This document shows, one piece after another, positions 8,397 to 15,534 of a stretch of 64,000 nt of DNA (the first letter of the stretch is position 1; each line of letters starts with the position of its first letter). The DNA lies in assembly GCA_965200975.1 (NCBI GenBank), contig OZ241740.1, positions 248,001-312,000 on the forward strand, written 5' to 3'. The notes under the pieces were generated by a model. That model was given only the letters and a program-made list of their open reading frames with translations. It was not told the DNA's origin and ran no database searches. The translations under genes and the position numbers were made by a program. Source of the DNA: S5-327 sp965200975 (GTDB lineage: Bacteria; Chloroflexota; Dehalococcoidia; Lucifugimonadales; Australimonadaceae).

Positions 8397-9149
8397 TCAC
8401 TCAATACAATCACTGTCCGCCGGAAGCGCGCCGAAGCGTCGGGACCGCCGTCGGTACTCGGCGAGCGCTCTCGCCGCCTCGGTTTCGTCGAAGTCGGGCC
8501 AGTAGGCCGCCGTTCGGTAGTACTCGCTGTAGGCCGCCTGCCAGATAAGGAAGTTGCTGAGCCGTTGCTCTCCCGCGGTGCGGATGATTAGGTCGGGGTC
8601 TGGCACGTCCGGCAGGCACAGGTTAGCCCGCACCATCTCCTCCGTCACGTCCTCGGGGGCTGTTCCCGCCGCGACGATGCGGCGGACCGCCTCGACGATC
8701 TCCGCCCTGCCGCCGTAGTCGAACGCCACGCACAGATTGAGTCCGGTGTTGCCGGCGGTGAGCGCGATGGCGTCCTCGATGGCGCAGGAGAGGGCTGGCG
8801 GCAGCCGGTAGAGCGCGCCCAGATGGCGAATGCGCACGTTGTTCCGGTGCAGCTCCTGCGCTTCGCGCGCGACTACCGACTGCAGGAGCGTGAGCAGGCC
8901 GGACACTTCGGTGTCGGGGCGCCGCCAGTTCTCGGTGGAGAAGGCGAACAGCGTGAGGAATTCCACGCCGCCGGCGTGGAAGGCGCGCACCACGCTGTGG
9001 AGGTTGCGGACGCCGGCCTCGTGCCCCGCCAGGCGGGGCAGGCCGCGCTCCGCGGCCCAGCGGCCGTTGCCGTCCATGATAATCGCGACGTGACGCGGGG
9101 TTGATGTGAGGCTGTAGGCAGCCCGCGCGCTGGCAGTTTTAAGTGTCAT
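8397..9149 (-). CDS. uppS: Isoprenyl transferase (undecaprenyl diphosphate synthase)
   Basis: This 250-residue cis-prenyltransferase condenses isopentenyl diphosphate units to build the lipid carrier for cell-wall precursors. Visible hallmarks are HVAIIMDGNGRWA with the catalytic Asp, GHEAGVRNL, LFAFSTENWRRP and the C-terminal DLIIRTAGEQRLSNFLIWQ with substrate-binding Arg residues. It starts 5 nt after the frr stop codon and is followed by cdsA. The gap to the chosen cdsA start is about 170 nt and could code for an N-terminal extension of CdsA. No odd features. Confidence 0.96.
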   Translation of the reverse strand: MTLKTASARAAYSLTSTPRHVAIIMDGNGRWAAERGLPRLAGHEAGVRNLHSVVRAFHAGGVEFLTLFAFSTENWRRPDTEVSGLLTLLQSVVAREAQELHRNNVRIRHLGALYRLPPALSCAIEDAIALTAGNTGLNLCVAFDYGGRAEIVEAVRRIVAAGTAPEDVTEEMVRANLCLPDVPDPDLIIRTAGEQRLSNFLIWQAAYSEYYRTAAYWPDFDETEAARALAEYRRRSRRFGALPADSDCIE

Positions 9150-9154
9150 CTGAT

Positions 9155-9727
9155 CTAGACTTCCATCAACTCAGCCTCTTTCCTGGAGGCTACTTCGTTC
9201 GCCAGAGCTATGTGGGAGTCGGTGAGTTTCTGCAGCGACTCCTGCTCCCGCCGCAGGTCGTCCTGCGAGATCTCCTTGTTCTTTTCGAGGGCGCGCAAGT
9301 GTTCGAGCGCGTCGCGCCGGATGTTGCGCACTGCGACGTGAGAGTCTTCCTGTTGGCGCTTCAGGCGTTTCACCATCTCGCGCCGCCGCTCCTGCGTCAT
9401 TGCCGGAATGGGCAACCGTATCAGGGCGCCGTCGATGTTGGGCGTCAGGCCCAGGTCGGCCTTCTGCAAGCCTTTGCCAATGATGTTCACTGCGCTCTTG
9501 TCGAACGGCTGCACCACCAGCACGCGGGAGTCCGGCGCGGTGACCGTGGCCAGCTGATTGAGGGGCATCTCGGCCCCGTACGCCTCTATGCGTACGGAAT
9601 CGAGCATGGCGGGGTTCGCCCTGCCCGTCCGGATGCTGTCGGATTCGTGGCGCAGGACTTCCACCGTCTTGCCCATACGTTCGGCGGCGTCTTCCAGGAT
9701 TAGTCCAACTTCCTCATTCTCGGCCAT
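9155..9727 (-). CDS. frr: Ribosome recycling factor
   Basis: This 190-residue factor splits the post-termination ribosome with EF-G. The family pattern runs throughout: MGKTVEVLRHE, RTGRANPAMLDSV, PLNQLATV, VQPFDKSAVNIIGKGLQ, IRLPIPAMTQERRREMVK and the long C-terminal helix VAVRNIRRDALEHLR. The first codons overlap the 3' end of pyrH by 14 nt, indicating translational coupling. The order tsf-pyrH-frr-uppS is very widely conserved in bacteria. Confidence 0.97.
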   Translation of the reverse strand: MAENEEVGLILEDAAERMGKTVEVLRHESDSIRTGRANPAMLDSVRIEAYGAEMPLNQLATVTAPDSRVLVVQPFDKSAVNIIGKGLQKADLGLTPNIDGALIRLPIPAMTQERRREMVKRLKRQQEDSHVAVRNIRRDALEHLRALEKNKEISQDDLRREQESLQKLTDSHIALANEVASRKEAELMEV

Positions 9728-10499
9728 GGTTGGGGCCTTTCGTCCCTGCGGTTGAGGCGGTCCTGGCGGCGGCCGGCTGCGCGCTCACCAGCGTGCCTAC
9801 GTGCTCTCCCGCCAGAATACGTTGCAGCGAGCCCTCATTGAACACGTCAAACACGCGAATGGGCAAGTGATTCTCCATACATAGCGAGAGCGCTGTGGGG
9901 TCCATCACCTCGAGCTGGCGGTTCAGGATATCGATATAGGTTACGTGTTCGAACTTGCTGGCGTCCGGGCGGGCGCGCGGATCGGCGTCGTAGACGCCGT
10001 CCACGGCATTCTTGGCCATCAGCAGCATATCGGCCTTCATCTCGATGGCGCGCAGCGCCGCTGTGGTGTCCGTCGTCATATAGGGGCTTCCGGTTCCCGA
10101 GGCGAAAATCACCACGCGCCCCTTCTCCAGATGGCGGAGGGCCCGGCGGTAGATGTACGGCTCGGCCACGGCGCGGATCTCGAGCGCCGACTGGGTGCGC
10201 GTCGTAACCCCGGCGCGCTCCAGGGCGTCCTGCATCGCGAGGGAGTTGATGAGCGTGGCCAGCATACCCGCGTAGTCCGCGGTCGCCCGGTCCATGCCTC
10301 GCTGCTCCGCTTGCGCGCCGCGCCAGATGTTGCCGCCTCCCATTACGAGCGAGAGCTCGACTCCCGATGCGAGCGCGGCCTTCACCTCGTGCGCGAGGTG
10401 GTCGAGCACCGTCCAGTCGAGGCCGTCGGGCGAGCATCCGCGGAGCGATTCTCCGCTGAGCTTGAGCACCGCGCGTCGGATGGGGGAGTGCGTCGCCAT
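9714..10499 (-). CDS. pyrH: UMP kinase
   Basis: PyrH phosphorylates UMP to UDP, the gateway to pyrimidine nucleotides. The 261-residue protein has the amino-acid-kinase fold with LKLSGESLRG, the glycine-rich LVMGGGNIWRG, and the ATP-site regions VIFASGTGSPYMTTDT and DGVYDADPR. The C-terminal 20 residues (after GEHVGTLVSAQ) are a short Ala/Thr-rich tail beyond the usual end and overlap the start of frr. The gene follows tsf by about 26 nt. Confidence 0.96.
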   Translation of the reverse strand: MATHSPIRRAVLKLSGESLRGCSPDGLDWTVLDHLAHEVKAALASGVELSLVMGGGNIWRGAQAEQRGMDRATADYAGMLATLINSLAMQDALERAGVTTRTQSALEIRAVAEPYIYRRALRHLEKGRVVIFASGTGSPYMTTDTTAALRAIEMKADMLLMAKNAVDGVYDADPRARPDASKFEHVTYIDILNRQLEVMDPTALSLCMENHLPIRVFDVFNEGSLQRILAGEHVGTLVSAQPAAARTASTAGTKGPNHGRE

Positions 10500-10525
10500 A
10501 ATGGAGTGGAATCGCTTTCTCCGGG

Positions 10526-11029
10526 CTACTCGCCCAGACCGAACCGCGCAAAGCGCCCCACGCGGATGTTCTCGCCCACCTTGGCCCGCAGCTCGAGCAC
10601 GAGGTCGGCGATCGTCATGCCTGGATCGCGGATGAACGACTGCCGCAGCAGGCAGACTTCCTCGGGTTTGGCCTCCTCGTCCTCCGGCATATCCTCTGCG
10701 TCGAGATAGCGGGGCGACATAGCCGCGACCTGCATCGCTATGTTGTGGGCGAGCGCTTTGAACTCCGGAGTCCTGCCGACGAAGTCGGTCTCGCAGTTTA
10801 GCTCGACCATTGCGCCGATGCGGCTGCCCGCATGGATGTAGGCCTCGATGATTCCCTCTGCAGTGGCGCGGTCGGCCTTGGTGGCGGCCTTCGCCATGCC
10901 CTTCTCGCGGAGGGCTTGCTCCGCCTTGTCCATATCGCCGGCGGCGGCCTCGAGGGCCCGCTTCGAGTCCATGATGCCTGCGCCTGTTCGTTCGCGGAGC
11001 AGGCGTATCGATTCCGTGGAGACCTGCAC
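10526..11029 (-). CDS. tsf: Elongation factor Ts, short form
   Basis: EF-Ts exchanges GDP for GTP on EF-Tu. At 167 residues it is a short form with one core subdomain, compared with about 290 in E. coli. It has the N-terminal UBA-like helix bundle (IRLLRERTGAGIMDSKRALE) and the EF-Tu contact core (GSRIGAMVELNCETDFVGR, ALAHNIAMQVAAMSPRYL). It then runs through the end-type sequence SFIRDPGMTIADLVLELRAKVGENIRVGRFARF. The conserved C-terminal end is present, so it is not truncated; short EF-Ts proteins are known in Thermus and Chloroflexota. It lies 45 nt after rpsB. Confidence 0.95.
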   Translation of the reverse strand: MQVSTESIRLLRERTGAGIMDSKRALEAAAGDMDKAEQALREKGMAKAATKADRATAEGIIEAYIHAGSRIGAMVELNCETDFVGRTPEFKALAHNIAMQVAAMSPRYLDAEDMPEDEEAKPEEVCLLRQSFIRDPGMTIADLVLELRAKVGENIRVGRFARFGLGE

Positions 11030-11074
11030 TGATTTCCTCGCTTCCCGGTGTGAATTATGCGCGCCGCCGGAGCC

Positions 11075-11953
11075 TTACGCCTCGGCGGGCGCCTCTGCGC
11101 TTGCGTCGGCTGCGCCGGACTCCGCCTCGGCTTCCGTCCCGGACTCGTCTTCTTCCTCGGGCGCGAGGGCGTCGACGGGTTCGTCGCGCACTGCGCTGTA
11201 CCCGCCTCGCGTCGCCAGCCACTGGTTGTGGCCTTCGAGCGCCGCCCTTGCGATATGGCCCGACACGAGCCGTATCGACCGTATCGCGTCGTCGTTCCCG
11301 GGGACAGGCCAGTCGATAGGCGTCGGGTTGCAGTCGGTGTCGACGAGGGCAATGATGGGCACGCCGGCCCGCTGCGCTTCCGCCACCGCGATGTTCTCCC
11401 GCCCGACGTCGACGATGAACATTGCGCCGGGGAGCGTCGTCATCTCCTTAATGCCGCCGAGGTAGCGGTTGAGCTTGACGATAGAGGCGTCGAGCTTGAG
11501 CGCCTCTTTCTTGGGGAGGCGCGAAAACTCCCCGCGCGCCCGCCGCTCTTCCAGGCGGACGAGGTAGTCGATGCGTTTCTCGATAGTGGCGAAGTTCGTG
11601 ATAGTGCCGCCGAGCCAGCGCTGGTTCACGTAGTACTGACCGGCGCGCGTCGCCTCTTCGCGGATGGCGTCCTGCGCCTGCTTCTTCGTCCCCACCATCA
11701 GAATGCGCTTGCCGTTCGCCGTAACCTCTCGCGCGAACTCGCGAGCCTGTTCGAGCAGGCCCATAGTCTGCTGCAAGTCGACGATGTGAATGCCGTTGCG
11801 CTGCGCGAAGATAAAGCGCCGCATCTGGGGGTTCCACCGGTGCGTCTGGTGACCGAAATGGACTCCCGCTTCGAGCAACGCCTTCATGCTCAGGGGATCG
11901 TCGCCTTGCGGCGCTGTCTCCCGAGCCGGACTGGGTGCGACCTGTTGGACCAT
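11075..11953 (-). CDS. rpsB: 30S ribosomal protein S2
   Basis: S2 binds late in assembly of the 30S subunit. The body contains LLEAGVHFGHQTHRWNPQMRRFIFA, HIVDLQQTM, VGTKKQAQDAI, YVNQRWLGGTITNF, GAMFIVDVGRENIAVAEA and VPIIALVDTDCNP, all standard. The start at 11953 (MVQQVAPS, 292 residues) has AGGCAGG a few bases upstream. An in-frame ATG at 12028 would add 25 arginine-rich residues and would overlap the promoter, so I rejected it. The C-terminus is an Ala/Glu-rich tail. It opens the translation/lipid operon and has its own proposed promoter and leader hairpin. Confidence 0.96.
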   Translation of the reverse strand: MVQQVAPSPARETAPQGDDPLSMKALLEAGVHFGHQTHRWNPQMRRFIFAQRNGIHIVDLQQTMGLLEQAREFAREVTANGKRILMVGTKKQAQDAIREEATRAGQYYVNQRWLGGTITNFATIEKRIDYLVRLEERRARGEFSRLPKKEALKLDASIVKLNRYLGGIKEMTTLPGAMFIVDVGRENIAVAEAQRAGVPIIALVDTDCNPTPIDWPVPGNDDAIRSIRLVSGHIARAALEGHNQWLATRGGYSAVRDEPVDALAPEEEDESGTEAEAESGAADASAEAPAEA

Positions 11954-11984
11954 GGGCCTGCCTTTCTGTCGATCTAAGATATCC

Positions 11985-12007
11985 CGCGGGGCTCGACGTT
12001 CCCCGCG
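11985..12007 (-). promoter_or_regulatory. Leader hairpin of the rpsB operon
   Basis: A perfect 7-bp stem (CGCGGGG / CCCCGCG) with a 9-nt loop lies between the proposed -10 box and the rpsB start. Ribosomal protein S2 controls its own operon through leader RNA in several bacteria. Whether this hairpin has that role is inference. Confidence 0.35.
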
Positions 12008-12018
12008 ACTGTACGGAG

Positions 12019-12024
12019 ATTCTA
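12019..12024 (-). promoter_or_regulatory. Promoter of the rpsB-tsf-pyrH operon, extended -10 TGCTAGAAT
   Basis: On the minus strand TAGAAT is preceded by TGC, an extended -10 element, about 65 nt before the rpsB ATG. No -35 hexamer is evident. The position suits the head of the minus-strand operon. Confidence 0.45.
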
Positions 12025-12103
12025 GCACAGCCAGCCCTTGCCTCTCGCCACGAGAGGGTTCACGGAGTCTCCGCCCCGCGCCGGCGACTGGCGCCAGTCA
12101 GCG

Positions 12104-12619
12104 CTAGTAGTGGATGAGCGTCGTGATGTCCAGCCCGGGGACTTGCCTGCGCCCCTGTAGCGCGTCGAGTTCGATGAGCACGGCGGCGCCTGCAACCTCG
12201 GCGCCCGCGCGCCCCACGAGCTCGACCGCTGCGGCCAGCGTCCCGCCCGTCGCAAGCACGTCGTCGACGAGCAGCGCCCGTTCGCCCGGACGCAGCGCGT
12301 CGGTATGCATCTCGATGACTGCGGAGCCGTACTCCAGCGCGTATTCGGCGGCGAATGTGTCGTGCGGCAGCTTGCCGGCCTTGCGGATTGGCGTGAAGCC
12401 TGCGCCCAGCGCCACGGACAGCGGCGCGCCGAACAGGTAGCCCCGGGCCTCGATGGCTACGACCTTGTCGATGCCGGCGTTCCTGAACGGCGCGGCGAGG
12501 GCGTTGATGACGGCGCGGAACGCGGATGCGTCGCCAAGCAGCGGAGTAATGTCGCGGAAGAGGATTCCCGGCGCAGGGAAGTCGGGCACAGCGCGTATGA
12601 GGTGTTCGTAGTGAGGCAT
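12104..12619 (-). CDS. apt: Adenine phosphoribosyltransferase
   Basis: Apt salvages adenine to AMP with PRPP. The protein (171 residues from the ATG at 12619) is the normal length. It contains FPAPGILFRDITPLL, AIEARGYLFGAPLS, FTPIRKAGKLPHDT, the EYALEYGSAVIEMH adenine-site region and the PRPP loop ALLVDDVLATGGT. An upstream in-frame ATG at 12799 would add 60 unrelated Arg/Ser-rich residues and run into the repeat at 12726-12770, so I chose 12619, where GGAAG precedes it. Transcription is probably separate from rpsB, which lies downstream. Confidence 0.95.
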   Translation of the reverse strand: MPHYEHLIRAVPDFPAPGILFRDITPLLGDASAFRAVINALAAPFRNAGIDKVVAIEARGYLFGAPLSVALGAGFTPIRKAGKLPHDTFAAEYALEYGSAVIEMHTDALRPGERALLVDDVLATGGTLAAAVELVGRAGAEVAGAAVLIELDALQGRRQVPGLDITTLIHY

Positions 12620-12725
12620 GTCTTCCAACTCGACAAGGCGAAAGCAAAACTCCCGCCGGGGTCTCTCCCTAATCATCCCACGTTCCGCTCGCAGCGGATA
12701 GCCTCGCCTCCCCGTCGCCGGTTTT

Positions 12726-12770
12726 CCCAGGGGTCTGTGGGAGCGAACGCTCTCCCAGCTTCCGGAACTA
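12726..12770. repeat. 45-bp intergenic repeat, copy A
   Basis: This 45-bp element is nearly identical to 13109-13153, with only small indels near the 5' end. It contains a hairpin GGGAGCG-AA-CGCTCTCCC (12739-12756) followed by CAGCTTCCGGAACTA. The two copies flank the small membrane-protein gene at 12853-13083. It belongs to a wider hairpin family in the window. Confidence 0.75.
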
Positions 12771-12852
12771 TCCCGGGCGCGACACGAGGGGCTTCCCAAG
12801 GCGTGCGGGAATGAGGCAACCTTAAGGCAGGCCCTAATTGAAAGAGACCCCT

Positions 12853-13083
12853 ATGACCACAACGCCCTCACCCTACACCGACGATCCCAACGTCCCCCGC
12901 TGGTTCCACGAGTTCGCGCTCGCCAACGCCGCCCAGCATGCCGAACTGCGCGACTACATAGCCTCGGTTGAAGTCCAGATGGCCCAGTTGGAGACTCGGC
13001 TGATACGGTGGATGGTGGCGAGCGTGATGGCGGCTGCGGGCTCCGTCGCCGGCATACTGGTGGCGTTGAACGCTATCGGCTGA
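12853..13083 (+). CDS. Small single-helix membrane protein with a short coiled coil
   Basis: This protein of 76 residues is not recognised by name. It has a polar N-terminus (TPSPYTDDPNVPRWFHEFA), then an amphipathic heptad-like stretch (HAELRDYIASVEVQMAQLETRL), then one membrane helix (WMVASVMAAAGSVAGILVAL) ending almost at the C-terminus. The layout resembles small tail-anchored coiled-coil proteins of the DUF1640/CCDC90 type, but the similarity is only architectural. A TTG at 12838 is an alternative start. The gene is isolated and framed by two copies of a 45-bp repeat. The predicted helix and good codon use support a real gene. Confidence 0.6.
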   Translation: MTTTPSPYTDDPNVPRWFHEFALANAAQHAELRDYIASVEVQMAQLETRLIRWMVASVMAAAGSVAGILVALNAIG

Positions 13084-13108
13084 ACCGAGACTCCGCCCAC
13101 AAGTTGTT

Positions 13109-13153
13109 CCCAAGGGGTCTGGGGAGCGAACGCTCTCCCAGCTTCCGGAACTA
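13109..13153. repeat. 45-bp intergenic repeat, copy B
   Basis: Second copy of the element at 12726-12770, in the same orientation, 383 bp further on. The hairpin GGGAGCG-AA-CGCTCTCCC and the following CAGCTTCCGGAACTA are conserved exactly. It lies in the cimA upstream region. Confidence 0.75.
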
Positions 13154-13185
13154 CCACACTCGCCAAAGCATGAGCGCTGCGCGCT

Positions 13186-13210
13186 CCCGGGAGAGAATCC
13201 TCTCCCCGGG
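13186..13210. repeat. GGGAGAG hairpin upstream of cimA
   Basis: CCGGGAGAG-AATC-CTCTCCCCGG forms a 9-bp hairpin with one bulged C and a 4-nt loop. A looser relative follows at 13267-13294 (GGGGAGCGTACGC to CTCCC). The 284-nt stretch 13084-13367 between the small membrane protein and cimA holds only these repeats. I see no T-box or leucine-type leader peptide. Confidence 0.5.
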
Positions 13211-13367
13211 AACCCCCTCGTTGCGGGAACCCGGTCTCCCCTCGTTGTGTGCGAACCAGAGGGGTTGGGGAGCGTACGCGCATGCAGGTTCTCCCAGACC
13301 GGAGGCGGAGGGCGTACACTATACCCACGCTCGCTGGCGGAAGGCCGGACGCTTGACGGAGACCCGT

Positions 13368-14951
13368 ATGCCCAACGTTACGCTTTACGACACCACTCTG
13401 CGCGACGGAACGCAGATGGAAGGCATCAGCCTATCGGTGCTCGACAAGCTCCGCATCGCCGAGCGGCTCGACCACCTCGGCGTCCACTTCATCGAGGGCG
13501 GATGGCCGGGCTCGAACCCCAAGGACGAGGAGTTCTTCCAGGAGGCGCAGTCGCTCCAGTTGCAGCAGGCGACGCTCGTCGCGTTCGGCAGCACCCGCCA
13601 CGCCGGCGGGAGGGCTGAGGACGACCGCAACCTGCAGGCGCTGCTCGACAGCGGCGCTCCGGTGATTGCGCTCGTCGGAAAATCCTCGGAGGCCCAAGTC
13701 GTCCACGCGCTCGAGACCTCGCTCGACGAGAACCTCGCAATGATCCGCGACTCCATCGCCTACGTGAAGGCCAACGGACGCCGCGTGTTCTTCGACGCTG
13801 AGCACTTCTTCGACGGCTACCGCGCTAATCCCGAGTACGCGCTGCAGTGCATCCGCGCAGCCGCCGAGGCGGGCGCCGAGTACGTGGTGCTGTGCGACAC
13901 CAACGGTGGGACGCTGCCGATCGACGTGTTCGCAATCGTCCAGTCCGTGAGCCAGGCCGTCGACTGTCCCGTCGGCATTCACGCGCACAACGACTCCGAT
14001 GTCGCCGTGGCCAATACGATTGCGGCCATCGAAGCCGGGGCGACGCAGGCGCAAGCCTCCATCAACGGCTACGGCGAGCGGTGCGGCAACGCGAACCTCC
14101 TTTCCGTTATCGCTAATCTCAAGCTCAAGCTCGGCGTCGACGTGATAACCGACGAGCAGCTCAAGGGCCTCACCGAGGCGCATCGCTTCGTCGCCGAACT
14201 GGCCAATATGCCCCGCAACCGCTATCAGCCGTACGTGGGCGAGAGCGCGTTCGCCCACAAGGGCGGCCTCCACGCCTCCGCCATGGCCAAGGCCGAGGAC
14301 ACGTATCAGCACGTCAGGCCCGAACTCGTTGGCAACGCCAAGCACATCGTGGTCTCCGAGCTGGCGGGGCGCAGCAATATCGCCATCAAGCTCCAAGAGG
14401 TCGGGCTCGCCGCCGATGTCCCCAAGGAGCGCTACGGTGAACTGCTCGACCTGCTGAAGGAGCGCGAGAATCACGGCTTTCAGTACGATGGCGCCGAGGC
14501 TTCCTTCCGCCTGCTGGTGCAGCGCGCGCTCCCCGGCTACAAGCCTCCGTTCGAGCTGGTCGACTTTATGGTCGTGATGGAGAAGCGACGGCGGCGGAGC
14601 CACGAGGGCGACGACTCTCTCTGCGAGGCCGTCGTCAAGCTCGGCGTCGCTGGCGATGTCGTCCACACCGTCGCCGCCGGCAACGGCCCCGTCAACGCTC
14701 TCGACCAGGCTATGCGGAAGGGCCTGCTGGAGTCGCACCCCCGGCTCCGGCGAGTGGAGCTGACCGATTACAAGGTGCGGGTCGTCCCTCTTGCGGGCGG
14801 CGCGGGCACAGGCGCCGTCGTCCGCGTACTGGTCGATTCGACCGACGGTGAACGCGCTTGGTCCACCGTCGGCGCCTCCACCAATATCATTGAAGCATCC
14901 TGGCAGGCGCTCGCCGACAGCCTGGAGTACGCGCTCCTCTTCACCGATTAG
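13368..14951 (+). CDS. cimA: (R)-citramalate synthase
   Basis: CimA condenses pyruvate and acetyl-CoA to citramalate, starting the threonine-independent route to isoleucine. The protein has 527 residues from the ATG at 13368 (GGAG 8 nt upstream). The HMGL-type barrel opens with TLYDTTLRDGTQMEGISLS and has VVLCDTNGGTLP, GIHAHNDSDVAVANT and ASINGYGERCGNANL. The LeuA-type regulatory dimerisation domain fills the last 140 residues (ESHPRLRRVELTDYKVRV). The length and the GTQMEG variant fit the long citramalate-synthase branch rather than isopropylmalate synthase. It stands alone with repeats upstream and a membrane protein gene 14 nt downstream. Confidence 0.92.
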   Translation: MPNVTLYDTTLRDGTQMEGISLSVLDKLRIAERLDHLGVHFIEGGWPGSNPKDEEFFQEAQSLQLQQATLVAFGSTRHAGGRAEDDRNLQALLDSGAPVIALVGKSSEAQVVHALETSLDENLAMIRDSIAYVKANGRRVFFDAEHFFDGYRANPEYALQCIRAAAEAGAEYVVLCDTNGGTLPIDVFAIVQSVSQAVDCPVGIHAHNDSDVAVANTIAAIEAGATQAQASINGYGERCGNANLLSVIANLKLKLGVDVITDEQLKGLTEAHRFVAELANMPRNRYQPYVGESAFAHKGGLHASAMAKAEDTYQHVRPELVGNAKHIVVSELAGRSNIAIKLQEVGLAADVPKERYGELLDLLKERENHGFQYDGAEASFRLLVQRALPGYKPPFELVDFMVVMEKRRRRSHEGDDSLCEAVVKLGVAGDVVHTVAAGNGPVNALDQAMRKGLLESHPRLRRVELTDYKVRVVPLAGGAGTGAVVRVLVDSTDGERAWSTVGASTNIIEASWQALADSLEYALLFTD

Positions 14952-14965
14952 GCGCGGCGCCGCAT

Positions 14966-15520
14966 ATGCCCACCGACGTTTTCCATATGGACGCGAACGG
15001 CGTGCGCATCTCGGTCGACCGCGCCGTGTTCGCCGAGCACGTCTACGCCACGCGCAACATATCGAGCGTCGTGACCGTCACCGACGCGGGCGTGCGCTGG
15101 CCCGGCAAAATTATGCTGGCGCTCGGCCTTGCGCTCATCGTCGCAGGACTCGTCATCAGCCACACGATAACCCTGATGTTCGGCGCGGTCGCAGTGCTCT
15201 CCGGCTCCCTCAACCTGGCGCGGAAACGGCCCAAGTACGGCGTGCGCATCGTCACTCGGCGCGGGCCAGTGTACGTCCTCGCCTCGCAGGACAAGCCGTA
15301 CGCCGAGACTGTCTCCGCCGCCCTCCGCAGAGCTGTCGAGGCCGCGCGCGAACGCCGAGGGCCGGCGAGTAGAGAGGAGCCCGACGACCTCCCGGACGCC
15401 CCTGGGGACGCCTCGCCGCACTCTTCGGAGCAGAGTTCGCCTGCCGGGCCTGTCCGCGCCCAATCGCGCCCGCGCGCAGGCGGCCAGCCTGCCCGGTTCC
15501 GCCGGAGGCGTCGGCGGTAG
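14966..15520 (+). CDS. Two-helix membrane protein, DUF6232-like
   Basis: This 184-residue protein begins with a small beta-rich part (GVRISVDRAVFAEHVYATRNISSV) of the kind seen in the DUF6232 family. Two adjacent membrane helices follow (MLALGLALIVAGLVIS and LMFGAVAVLSGSLNLA), then a second beta part (YGVRIVTRRGPVYVLASQDKPY). It ends in a long low-complexity Ser/Pro/Arg tail closing with RRRRRR. It starts 14 nt after cimA and may share its transcript, though no metabolic link is evident. The family assignment is by pattern memory only; function is unknown. Confidence 0.65.
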   Translation: MPTDVFHMDANGVRISVDRAVFAEHVYATRNISSVVTVTDAGVRWPGKIMLALGLALIVAGLVISHTITLMFGAVAVLSGSLNLARKRPKYGVRIVTRRGPVYVLASQDKPYAETVSAALRRAVEAARERRGPASREEPDDLPDAPGDASPHSSEQSSPAGPVRAQSRPRAGGQPARFRRRRRR

Positions 15521-15534
15521 GGGTTGCGAGGGGG

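Noticed and set aside
10526..11029. Truncated EF-Ts gene
   Set aside because: The conserved C-terminal end is present and short EF-Ts forms occur in other lineages, so it is a natural short form.
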